Source of the DNA: Aliivibrio sp. EL58
Lineage (GTDB): Bacteria; Pseudomonadota; Gammaproteobacteria; Enterobacterales; Vibrionaceae
Assembly (NCBI RefSeq): GCF_900312675.1
Contig: NZ_OMPC01000009.1
Location: 1 to 64,000 of the forward strand
Reading direction: 5' to 3'
DNA: 64,000 bases
In this document: in pieces, positions 29,482 through 37,442 of the stretch
Layout: the number at the start of each line of letters is the position of its first letter
How positions within the stretch are numbered: the first letter of the stretch is position 1
The notes under the pieces: model-generated
The model's input: the letters and a program-made list of their open reading frames with translations, nothing else
The model's database searches: none
What the model was told of the DNA's origin: nothing
Translations under genes and position numbers: made by a program

Positions 29482-30396
29482 CTAACGTCCTGACGGTTTT
29501 TCGTAATAGGTAATGCTTTCTTCTACTGCTTTCTTTCTAAAAGGTGAAATAAGTTTCTTTACTAATAAGTTTATCGGTACCAAAGTTAATACCATTAGTG
29601 CTAAAAATACGGCGTATATAGTAATCACTATTTTACGAGGAAAAGAACCTGGCTTACCTGACTTTTGAATTAGCTTGCCCCACACCATAAATGAGCGTGT
29701 GGCGATTTTTTCAGAACCGATCAGTTTTCCATTTACTGTCACTGCATTCAGATTTTTAAGTAATGGTTCTTTTTTCTTTTCTAAATCATTTTCTAATGCA
29801 CTAACAAGGCGATGACCAAAGCGCTCACTTTCTTGAAGATCTTGTTCAGATACCCCTGCGGCAGGGAAAATCCAAAATGGATCTTTTTTGCCAGTTAACA
29901 ACCAACGAGGAGTAGTAATAAATGCATAAATAGAACCCCCTTGATCGGTTAATACCGCATTATCAATCAATGTACCGCCTAACTCTGCAATAACCGCTTT
30001 CATCTTCTCTTGCGCCATTACCCACATATCACGACAAGCAATAAAAGTAATCACTGGCTTATCTTTAATTAAACGCTTTGCTTGCGCTGTTTTAAGAAAT
30101 CCAGTCATTGGAATCGAAGGAGATAAAAACCATACCGTATAACCGATAATAACTAGGTCATACTCTTCTTCTAAATTTTCTGCAGGCTTCACTTCACAGC
30201 CATTCATATAAATCGCTTCAGGAAAAGCATCAAAGAATGGGTAAAACGACCATGGATAAGGGTATTTATTGACAGGCTCAACACAGTGATAATCAACCTT
30301 TACTTCATCACTTTGACGTAAAGGTGCAGTTGCGAGCTCAACAAATTTTGCAAGCTGCCCACTTTGAGAGTGAGAAACGACTAAAACTTTTTTCAT
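29482..30396 (-). CDS. darA: DarA/StlC-like protein (dialkylresorcinol pathway), flavodoxin-like
   Basis: 304 residues. Seen: flavodoxin-type phosphate loop VVSHSQSGQLAKFV (residues 6-19), conserved NKYPYPWSFYPFFDAFPE, the IIGYTVWFLSPSIPM strand-loop, and a C-terminal hydrophobic segment (about 265-290) with basic flanks, suggesting membrane association. This is the protein family found beside DarB in dialkylresorcinol clusters, where it is thought to aromatise the cyclic intermediate. It is the first gene of the nine-gene operon; the Shine-Dalgarno before its ATG is poor. Symbol by family resemblance. Confidence 0.78.
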   Translation of the reverse strand: MKKVLVVSHSQSGQLAKFVELATAPLRQSDEVKVDYHCVEPVNKYPYPWSFYPFFDAFPEAIYMNGCEVKPAENLEEEYDLVIIGYTVWFLSPSIPMTGFLKTAQAKRLIKDKPVITFIACRDMWVMAQEKMKAVIAELGGTLIDNAVLTDQGGSIYAFITTPRWLLTGKKDPFWIFPAAGVSEQDLQESERFGHRLVSALENDLEKKKEPLLKNLNAVTVNGKLIGSEKIATRSFMVWGKLIQKSGKPGSFPRKIVITIYAVFLALMVLTLVPINLLVKKLISPFRKKAVEESITYYEKPSGR

Positions 30397-30595
30397 AGGC
30401 GAAGTAATTTCATTATTAATATGATTATTTTCAAACTATTTTATAGCATCCATAATTATTATAAATAGCTAATCAATATATTTAACAACTTCAAGCTTAA
30501 ATAGATAACCTCCTCGTTTAATTAATAAACTATTTGATATTAACTCCATAATAAATTAGCGTGAGCTCATAACTTCATTTTATTAAGGATAATAT

Positions 30596-30754
30596 ATGAA
30601 CAAGCTTGTTTTAATTATTTTATGTGTATTGCTTCCACCACTAGGTGTTTTCTTTGCAAAAGGGGTAGGAAAAGATCTCTTAATCAACATTGTACTGACT
30701 CTTTTCTTCTGGGTACCAGGAATGATCCACGCCCTTTGGGTAACGACTCGTTAA
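30596..30754 (+). CDS. yqaE: YqaE/Pmp3 family small membrane protein (52 aa)
   Basis: 52-codon gene with AAGGA eight bases before the ATG. The protein has two membrane helices (LVLIILCVLLPPLGVFFAKG and LLINIVLTLFFWVPGMIHALWV) and the family signature LPPLGVFF...LTLFFWVPGMIHA of UPF0057 (Pmp3). The family is linked to salt or membrane stress in other organisms. It is divergent from the biosynthetic operon and followed by a strong terminator. Confidence 0.9.
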   Translation: MNKLVLIILCVLLPPLGVFFAKGVGKDLLINIVLTLFFWVPGMIHALWVTTR

Positions 30755-30785
30755 GAAAGTAACTCATTAAAAAAACGTAAAATAA

Positions 30786-30820
30786 AAAAGCGAAACCCTA
30801 AATGAAGGTGTTTCGCTTTT
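30786..30820. terminator. Terminator between yqaE and metE
   Basis: AAAAGCGAAAC (30786-30796) pairs with GTTTCGCTTTT (30810-30820), with additional CC/GG pairing inside. A-run and T-run on both sides suit the convergent genes. Confidence 0.9.
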
Positions 30821-30873
30821 ATTTGGTTCCACGTAAATGAACGTTATTAACCAGTAATATTAGTTACTCTTAT

Positions 30874-33207
30874 CTAAGCTGCGTTAACTTGCCATTTCTT
30901 ACGCAGTGTTTTCGCCGCTTTTACCATGTTTTCAAGCGCCGCCTCTGTTTCTTTCCAGTTACGCGTTTTCAAACCACAATCTGGATTCACCCATAAACGC
31001 TCAACAGGCACTTTTGCTGCTGCGGTTTCAATTAAATCAACAATCCACTCTTCGTTTGGAATATTTGGTGAGTGAATATCATAAACACCCGGTCCAATCT
31101 CATTTGGATAATTAAAGTCTTCAAACGCTTTCAATAATTCCATGTTTGAACGAGACGTTTCTATCGTGATCACATCTGCATCTAACGCTGCCACTGATTC
31201 GATAATCTCATTGAACTCGCTGTAACACATGTGAGTATGAATTTGAGTTTCTGATTTCGCACTTGCTGCTGAGATCTTAAACGCTTCTACTGCCCACTCT
31301 AAATACGATTTTTGCTCGCTCTTTTTGATCGGCAATCCTTCACGAATAGCTGGCTCATCAATTTGAATAATATTAATGCCCACTTGTTGAAGATCAGAAA
31401 CTTCATCTCGTAAAACTAACGCTAACTGTTGTGCGATTTCTTTACGACTAATGTCTTCACGTGGGAACGTCCATCCAAGAATCGTTACTGGTCCGGTGAG
31501 CATCCCTTTCATTTGTTTAGTCGTTAACGATTGAGCATATTGCGTCCAATCAACCGTGATTGGAGCTTCACGCTCAATATCTGCCACCACGATAGCCGGT
31601 TTAACACAACGTGAGCCATAGCTTTGAACCCAACCAAATCGCGTTGCTTGAAATCCATTTAGATTCTCCGCAAAGTATTCAACCATGTCATTTCGTTCTG
31701 CTTCACCATGCACTAATACATCCAAATCTAAACGCTCTTGACGCTCAACTGCATCAGCAATATGACCTTTCATTGCCGCAACATAATCTTGTTCGTTTAA
31801 TTTACCTGCACGATACGCGCTGCGCTGTTGACGAATATCAGAGGTTTGTGGGAATGAACCAATCGTTGTTGTTGGCAATAATGGTAAACCCAATTTTTCA
31901 GCTTGGTGTTGTGCTCGAACTGAATATCCATCTGCTCGCTCTGCTAACGCAGGGGTAATTGCCGCTAAACGTTGCTGTACTGCAGGCTTATTAATGTGCT
32001 CTGCCGTCTCACGCTCACGCAGTGGCTGACTGTATTGATGGCAGGCTAAGATTGCGTTTTGGTTACCATCTAGTGCACCACCTAACAAAGTCACTTCTTT
32101 TAACTTTTGTTTTGCAAACGCAAACCATTGAGTAGTTTCTTGTGATAATTCCGTTTCTTGTTCTAAATCTACAGGGCTATGCAACAATGAACATGAGCTT
32201 GCAATCCATAACTTATCACCCAGCTTTTCTTTCACTGGTTGCAGTCTTTCATGCAAACGTTCTAAATCTGCTCGCCATACATTACGACCATTAATCGCAC
32301 CAACAGACAATACCCACTCTTTTGGCAATGCAGCTACAATCGTGTCTAATTGTTTAGGATCTGCTGATATATCAATATGTAAGCCATTTACCGCTAATTC
32401 AGTGATCTTATCTAAATGGTGTTCGACGCCATCAAAGTATGTTGTTAATAGTAACTTCACATCACTTTGGATTACTTGATAAGCCAATTTAAATGAATTT
32501 GCCCATGCTTTGGGTAACTCAAGCGCTAAAATTGGCTCATCAATTTGTACCCATTCAACACCAAGCGCAGATAACTTCGAAAAAATTGCCTGATAAGCGG
32601 TAAGTAAGCGAGGAAGAAGCGCTAAACGATCAAACCCTTGCTCTACTTCTTCATCATTCACTTCTTTGCCTAACCACAAATAACTTAATGGGCCAAGAAG
32701 TACTGGTTTAACGGTATGCCCTTGTTTTTGCGCTTCTGCAATTTCATCAAATAGCTGTGACCAACTAACGTTAAATTTATCGTCTTTAGAAAATTCCGGC
32801 ACAATATAGTGGTAATTAGTATTAAACCACTTAGTCATGTCTGAGGCCGCTTCACCACAACCACAGCTGTTTTGAGATTGACCACGACCCACTTTAAATA
32901 AGGTATCTAAATCTGGAAAACCGTTATTGTGACGAGCTGGTACATGACCTAATAGAAGACTCGTCGTTAATACATGATCGTACCAAGCAAAATCACCCGC
33001 GGTAACAAAATCAAGTCCCGATGTGGTTTGATCTTTCCAATGACGTTGACGTAATTCACTGCCAACTGCTAATAATTCTTTTTTCTCTATCTCACCACGC
33101 CAATATTTTTCTTGTGCAAATTTCAACTCTCGTTGAGCACCTACTCGTGGGTAGCCTAAAATATGAGTGACTGTTTTTCCTACTGTATTGTTTAATTCTG
33201 TTGTCAT
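30874..33207 (-). CDS. metE: Cobalamin-independent methionine synthase
   Basis: Transfers methyl from 5-methyl-THF-polyglutamate to homocysteine. Seen: N-terminal [15 protein letters not shown], the catalytic-domain blocks [38 protein letters not shown], and zinc ligands in HTHMCYSEF (His, Cys), VITIETSR (Glu) and [11 protein letters not shown] (Cys). The ATG at 33207 gives 777 residues; it has AAGGGA upstream, whereas the longer frame would need a TTG. A 16-nt hairpin lies just upstream of the ribosome site and MetR/MetJ operators lie in the divergent region to metR. Confidence 0.97.
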   Translation of the reverse strand: MTTELNNTVGKTVTHILGYPRVGAQRELKFAQEKYWRGEIEKKELLAVGSELRQRHWKDQTTSGLDFVTAGDFAWYDHVLTTSLLLGHVPARHNNGFPDLDTLFKVGRGQSQNSCGCGEAASDMTKWFNTNYHYIVPEFSKDDKFNVSWSQLFDEIAEAQKQGHTVKPVLLGPLSYLWLGKEVNDEEVEQGFDRLALLPRLLTAYQAIFSKLSALGVEWVQIDEPILALELPKAWANSFKLAYQVIQSDVKLLLTTYFDGVEHHLDKITELAVNGLHIDISADPKQLDTIVAALPKEWVLSVGAINGRNVWRADLERLHERLQPVKEKLGDKLWIASSCSLLHSPVDLEQETELSQETTQWFAFAKQKLKEVTLLGGALDGNQNAILACHQYSQPLRERETAEHINKPAVQQRLAAITPALAERADGYSVRAQHQAEKLGLPLLPTTTIGSFPQTSDIRQQRSAYRAGKLNEQDYVAAMKGHIADAVERQERLDLDVLVHGEAERNDMVEYFAENLNGFQATRFGWVQSYGSRCVKPAIVVADIEREAPITVDWTQYAQSLTTKQMKGMLTGPVTILGWTFPREDISRKEIAQQLALVLRDEVSDLQQVGINIIQIDEPAIREGLPIKKSEQKSYLEWAVEAFKISAASAKSETQIHTHMCYSEFNEIIESVAALDADVITIETSRSNMELLKAFEDFNYPNEIGPGVYDIHSPNIPNEEWIVDLIETAAAKVPVERLWVNPDCGLKTRNWKETEAALENMVKAAKTLRKKWQVNAA

Positions 33208-33226
33208 TGACTTAATTCCCTTAGCC

Positions 33227-33242
33227 GTTTGGATGGCCAAAC
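33227..33242 (-). promoter_or_regulatory. Hairpin in the metE leader
   Basis: GTTTGG-ATGG-CCAAAC is a perfect 6-bp stem with a 4-nt loop, ending four bases before the AAGGGA Shine-Dalgarno of metE. It could affect translation or mRNA stability; no known role. Confidence 0.45.
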
Positions 33243-33292
33243 AATGACGTTTTTTATCACTATCTACAACGTCGAATACTTCACTTTGATTA

Positions 33293-33305
33293 TGAATTTA
33301 TTTCA
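33293..33305. promoter_or_regulatory. MetR box
   Basis: TGAA-TTTAT-TTCA matches the MetR consensus TGAA-N5-TTCA exactly. It is 86 bases upstream of the metE start and 123 from metR, the expected place for activation of metE and autoregulation of metR with homocysteine as co-effector. Confidence 0.75.
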
Positions 33306-33343
33306 ACAACGCTTCTATATTATAAATTTCTTTATTTGGTTTT

Positions 33344-33359
33344 AGCCGTCTAGATGTTT
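33344..33359. promoter_or_regulatory. MetJ operator (two met boxes)
   Basis: AGCCGTCT AGATGTTT equals two adjacent met boxes: 13 of 16 positions match the tandem AGACGTCT consensus. MetJ with S-adenosylmethionine would repress metR and possibly metE from here. Confidence 0.7.
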
Positions 33360-33427
33360 ACTTTTCTGCATTTTCATTTTACTGTGAAGAGAATTAAACA
33401 AACTCAAACGGAACTTGAGGATTTATA

Positions 33428-34339
33428 ATGATTGAATTAAAACATCTAAAAACATTAACTACATTGCGGGATACTGGCTCATTAACAGCAACGGCTAATG
33501 CGCTCCATTTAACCCAGTCAGCCCTTTCTCACCAACTGAAAGATTTTGAAGCACGCCTTGGTAATCATGTTTTTTTACGTAAAACACGCCCGGTAAAATT
33601 CACCTCAGAAGGTGAGATCTTATTAAAACTGGCAGATGAAGTTTTGCCGAAAATGGCCAGAGCTGAATATGATATTGCCAGCCTAAAAGAAGATTTACAT
33701 GGTCGACTGCATATGGCTATAGAGTGTCACTCTTGCTTCCAATGGTTAATGCCTGCAATTAAAGAATATCAAGTTGGTTGGCCTGAAGTGGAATTGGATT
33801 TTTCATCAGGCTTTGGTTTTGAGCCTTTACCTGCATTAGTGAATGGCGATCTAGATTTAGTGATCACATCTGACATTCAACCTCGTGGAGAGATACATTA
33901 CGAGCCATTGTTTGATTTTGAAATGCGCCTTGTCATGGCAACAAACCATCCTCTCGCGAATAAAGAATGTATTGAACCTGAGGATTTGCTCGATCAAACC
34001 ATGCTAACTTATCCAGTCCAAAAACAGCGCTTAGATGTCGTAAAACATTTCCTATCGCCAAATCATGTTGAACCAGCCAAATGGAAACAAGCAGAAAATA
34101 CATTAATGTTGATACAAATGGTGTCGGCAGGTTTAGGAGTTGCAGCGCTACCTAATTGGGCAATCAGTGAATTTTCAAGACAAGGATTAATTGAGAGTAA
34201 ACCATTAGGGAAAGGATTATGGAGAAGATTGTTCGCTGCCGTTAGGGACAGCGAACATGATAAAAGATATGTACAAGCATTTTTCTCTACTGCGAAACAG
34301 CAGAGCCAGAGTCATTTAGATGGAATTAAAATGACTTAA
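33428..34339 (+). CDS. metR: LysR-type activator MetR
   Basis: Homocysteine-responsive activator of metE and other met genes. Seen: N-terminal winged helix-turn-helix MIELKHLKTLTTLRDTGSL with HLTQSALSHQLKDFE, and LysR substrate-binding domain from about residue 90 (LHMAIECHSCFQWL... MVSAGLGVAALPNWA). 303 residues. Divergent from metE with operators between, the conserved arrangement. Confidence 0.95.
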   Translation: MIELKHLKTLTTLRDTGSLTATANALHLTQSALSHQLKDFEARLGNHVFLRKTRPVKFTSEGEILLKLADEVLPKMARAEYDIASLKEDLHGRLHMAIECHSCFQWLMPAIKEYQVGWPEVELDFSSGFGFEPLPALVNGDLDLVITSDIQPRGEIHYEPLFDFEMRLVMATNHPLANKECIEPEDLLDQTMLTYPVQKQRLDVVKHFLSPNHVEPAKWKQAENTLMLIQMVSAGLGVAALPNWAISEFSRQGLIESKPLGKGLWRRLFAAVRDSEHDKRYVQAFFSTAKQQSQSHLDGIKMT

Positions 34340-34386
34340 ATCGAGGTATCTTCTATTGCTTTATTTCTATTGCGTTAATTTAAAAC

Positions 34387-34581
34387 TTAGCTATTTTTAA
34401 ATTGATTCGTTAATGGGTCATATTGATAACCCAATCCACTGAGCTTGTCTTGAACTCCTTGTGTATCAAGCTCATACACGCTGGACAATTCTTCTAGACT
34501 GTGACATTCCAATCGCAATTTTTCATTAATGATGCCGAGTAGAATTCCACTTTCTAGTCCGTGAGCATTACTTAAATCCAA
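34387..34581 (-). CDS. DUF4250 family protein (64 aa)
   Basis: 64 residues starting at TTG, with a strong GGAGGG seven bases upstream. Matches the pattern I recall for DUF4250: ILLGIINEKLRLECHSLEEL, then KLSGLGYQYDPLTNQFK at the end. Function unknown; the fold may be a small helical DNA-binding-like module. Transcribed convergently to metR. Confidence 0.75.
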   Translation of the reverse strand: MDLSNAHGLESGILLGIINEKLRLECHSLEELSSVYELDTQGVQDKLSGLGYQYDPLTNQFKNS

Positions 34582-34648
34582 TCTTCACCCTCCATGTTGC
34601 TTAAGAGACACACTTAGATTAGATCAGTTTTGAAAAGTAATGCGTGGC

Positions 34649-35356
34649 CTACATCACAAAAAACAACTGAAATTGATAATAACCAGAAATAGCCATAATA
34701 ACGCTTGAAACAAGCAATACTTGCCACTTCACAGCCTGTTGTTTAAATAAGTGAAAGCTCCACAGACCAATACTTAATAGCATCAAGCCTAATGCAATAC
34801 CCAATTTAACGGCCATCTTATCCAAGAATATTTCATGAATACTTAGCGTTTGACACAACAAAATAACAGCCATAACAATCCCACTCACTACCCCACTGAT
34901 TGGTAATAGTTTATGGAATGTTTGTAAACGAGTTCGTGCCAAGGTTAATAGTAAATGAGTTAACAAGGCACCAAATAAGAACGGACCTGTCACTGCAAAA
35001 AATAACTGGGTAAATGAACCTGAACCCAAGGCTAAATTAACAAAGCTTGCCGCAGCAAAACCATTCGCTAATGCCATCACAATTAACGGCCCTTTATCAC
35101 GAGTTTTGCCTGTTTTTACACTCAGATAAAAACCAGCAATGGCAATCGCAGGGACAAAATTAATTGCAAAAATAGAAGCATAAGTCATACCGATACCAGC
35201 AATGACACACCAACCAAGGATCAAGACAGGTAGCCATTTATGAATACGGCCACGTTGACCAGGGCAAATATCCCCTTTGTGTAGAATGATCGTTAATAGT
35301 ATTTGTGCACCTAAGAGTGCAGGAATAAGAATATATTGTAAGGTTTGAAAAAACAT
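34649..35356 (-). CDS. Multi-pass inner-membrane protein of unknown function
   Basis: 235 residues with about seven hydrophobic segments (near residues 5-25, 40-60, 65-80, 95-112, 118-140, 152-172, 183-203 and 210-232). Contains a short conserved-looking loop KGDICPGQRGRIHKW. No known transporter or enzyme motif. AT-rich upstream region contains no evident operator. Position next to metR/DUF4250 does not reveal a role. Confidence 0.7.
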   Translation of the reverse strand: MFFQTLQYILIPALLGAQILLTIILHKGDICPGQRGRIHKWLPVLILGWCVIAGIGMTYASIFAINFVPAIAIAGFYLSVKTGKTRDKGPLIVMALANGFAAASFVNLALGSGSFTQLFFAVTGPFLFGALLTHLLLTLARTRLQTFHKLLPISGVVSGIVMAVILLCQTLSIHEIFLDKMAVKLGIALGLMLLSIGLWSFHLFKQQAVKWQVLLVSSVIMAISGYYQFQLFFVM

Positions 35357-35680
35357 AACTACGCCACCTAATTAGAATGACGCTAGTATAAACCCTAATT
35401 TCACTTCGTCTAGTAACGGTTGAAAAACAATCAATTTCTATTAAGTTCTCAAAAATACAGGTAGCAAGTTTCAACTCATTAGCCTTTTACAGCAACAAGA
35501 ACAACAGTTGCGCATCATCTTATTAACAGAACTGTTTTTTATTTGTTTTAGATCATGATGAGGTTAAGTAGCAGATGTGCTACAGGTGAAAATTAGGTAA
35601 GTTTCTATTACGAAATGTGTAAGAATATGTATATAAGTTACACAATTTTTGTATTTTTGAAATCTTAAGGGGAAAATTCC
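35357..35680. other. Divergent promoter region of dcuC and the membrane protein gene
   Basis: No gene seen. Two symmetric elements: GTAGCA-GATG-TGCTAC (35568-35583) and TGTGTAA...TTACACA with a 15-nt spacer (35616-35644), the latter 37 bases upstream of the dcuC ATG. No clean FNR (TTGAT-N4-ATCAA) site was found although DcuC family genes are usually induced anaerobically. Confidence 0.5.
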
Positions 35681-37048
35681 ATGTTGGAGTTAATGATTGG
35701 TTTGGTGATCACCGTGTTGGTGGGTTACTTTATCGTAAAAGGATATAAGGCGGCAGGTGTACTACTGACCGCTGGTTTAGCATTACTTATTATTGCAGGC
35801 TTATTAGGGCACACCGTTTTACCTGCAAAAGTTACCGCTACAGGTAACTTATTAACAGATGCACTAGAATACGTGAAATACATGCTGCAATATCGTGGGG
35901 GCGGCCTAGGTATGCAAATCATGCTACTTTGTGGTTTTGCTTCTTACATGACTCACATTGGTGCAAACAATGTTGTTGTAAAGCAGTTCTCTAAACCATT
36001 AGCATTTATTAAATCACCTTACGTTTTACTTGTTGCGGCTTATATCGTAGCGTGTTTAATGTCTCTTGCAGTAAGTTCTGCAACAGGTCTTGGTGTGCTA
36101 TTGATGGCGACACTTTTCCCAATGATGACAGCGATGGGTATCTCTCGTCCTGCAGCCGTTGCCGTTTGTGCCTCTCCAGCAGCCATCATTCTTTCACCAA
36201 CTTCTGGTGACGTTATCGTTGCTGCAGAAAAATCAGGCCTTCCTCTACATACGTTCGCGGTTGAGACGGTATTACCTGTTTCTATCTGTGCAATCATCGT
36301 TATGGCAGCAGCGGCTTTCTTCTGGAATAAATACCTAGATAAGAAAGAAAATACGCCAATGGAAAAAGTTGATATTTCAGCAATGGAAGTTAACGCACCT
36401 TCTTACTACGCGATTTTACCTTTCTTACCAATCGTTGGTGTCTTTGTCTTCAATGGCGAAACTATCCCTGGTTTATCTCTAGATATTTATACTATCGTTG
36501 TTGGTTCAATCTTCATTGGTGCGGTCATTAACTTTATTACTAATAAACTAGACGGCAGAGCTACGCTAGAAGATTTAGAATCTTGCTACGCAGGTATGGC
36601 TGACGCGTTTAAAGGTGTTGTAATGCTATTAGTTGCAGCCGGTGTATTTGCACAAGGCTTAATGTCTGTTGGTGCAATTGATAACCTACTGCACCTTGCA
36701 GATTCTGCTGGTGCAGGTGGTATCGCATTAATGCTTCTTCTAACTGGCTTAACCGTAGCTGCAGCGATTGCAACAGGTTCTGGTAATGCTCCTTTCTATG
36801 CATTCGTAGAATTAGCACCACAACTGGCTGGTAAAATGGGTCTTAGCCCTGCATTCCTTATCATTCCTATGCTGCAAGCATCTAACCTTGGTCGTACTAT
36901 TTCACCAGTATCTGGCGTTATCGTTGCGACATCTGGTATGGCAAAAATCAGTCCATTTGAAGTGGTAAAACGTACATCTGTGCCTGTTATTTGTGGCTTA
37001 ATCACGGTAATTGCAGGAACGATGGTACTTGTTCCAATGTATGCATAA
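35681..37048 (+). CDS. dcuC: Anaerobic C4-dicarboxylate transporter DcuC
   Basis: Inner-membrane carrier for succinate efflux and C4-dicarboxylate exchange during fermentation. Seen: strong family similarity throughout, including RGGGLGMQIMLLCGFASYMTHIGAN, CLMSLAVSSATGLGVLLMATLFP, CASPAAIILSPTSGDV, and SGNAPFYAFVELAP with LQASNLGRTISPVSGV. 455 residues with about 12 helices. AAGGGGA precedes the ATG. Monocistronic. Confidence 0.95.
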   Translation: MLELMIGLVITVLVGYFIVKGYKAAGVLLTAGLALLIIAGLLGHTVLPAKVTATGNLLTDALEYVKYMLQYRGGGLGMQIMLLCGFASYMTHIGANNVVVKQFSKPLAFIKSPYVLLVAAYIVACLMSLAVSSATGLGVLLMATLFPMMTAMGISRPAAVAVCASPAAIILSPTSGDVIVAAEKSGLPLHTFAVETVLPVSICAIIVMAAAAFFWNKYLDKKENTPMEKVDISAMEVNAPSYYAILPFLPIVGVFVFNGETIPGLSLDIYTIVVGSIFIGAVINFITNKLDGRATLEDLESCYAGMADAFKGVVMLLVAAGVFAQGLMSVGAIDNLLHLADSAGAGGIALMLLLTGLTVAAAIATGSGNAPFYAFVELAPQLAGKMGLSPAFLIIPMLQASNLGRTISPVSGVIVATSGMAKISPFEVVKRTSVPVICGLITVIAGTMVLVPMYA

Positions 37049-37071
37049 TATGCTAAATAGATAACAATATT

Positions 37072-37106
37072 AACGCCAGTGGTTTAATTCGACTGGCGTT
37101 TTTTTT
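37072..37106 (+). terminator. Terminator after dcuC
   Basis: AACGCCAGT (37072-37080) pairs with ACTGGCGTT (37092-37100), followed by a run of T to 37106. Confidence 0.92.
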
Positions 37107-37442
37107 AATCTATAACCTATTTTCTATTAAATTTTGTGATACCCCATCAAATCAGCTCTTTCCTTACAAACAATTTACCTAATGCTCACGTAAAACTAAT
37201 TAATTGAAGATACATTTGTCCTATTCAATATTTCAATCAATACGAGCACATTCCCCATGATTAAAGACACGGCTATCATTTTTACCCTCTCTTTTTTAGC
37301 CATCTCTGTTACCTATTTATGCCGTTTATACATCTAGTTCCATCTTGCTATCAGACGCCCCTACTTATATTGAGGGCTTTATTTTCTGGTTAAATCACTC
37401 GCAAATCGGTATAATTCGGCCTCCAAATTCTGAGGTGAACTA
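37107..37442. other. Intergenic region upstream of ygiQ
   Basis: No established gene. It holds one hydrophobic 26-codon frame on the plus strand (37257-37337) with no Shine-Dalgarno, and a weak GCCC/GGGC pairing near 37360-37378. The ygiQ ATG at 37443 is preceded by GAGG. Confidence 0.4.

Noticed and set aside
30504-30516. Perfect Shine-Dalgarno GAGGAGGTTATC on the minus strand between yqaE and darA
   Set aside because: No start codon at a usable distance opens a frame of meaningful length, and the darA ATG is over 100 bases away.
35555-35596. 13-codon leader-peptide-like frame before dcuC
   Set aside because: No ribosome site, no run of regulatory codons and no downstream terminator/antiterminator pair.
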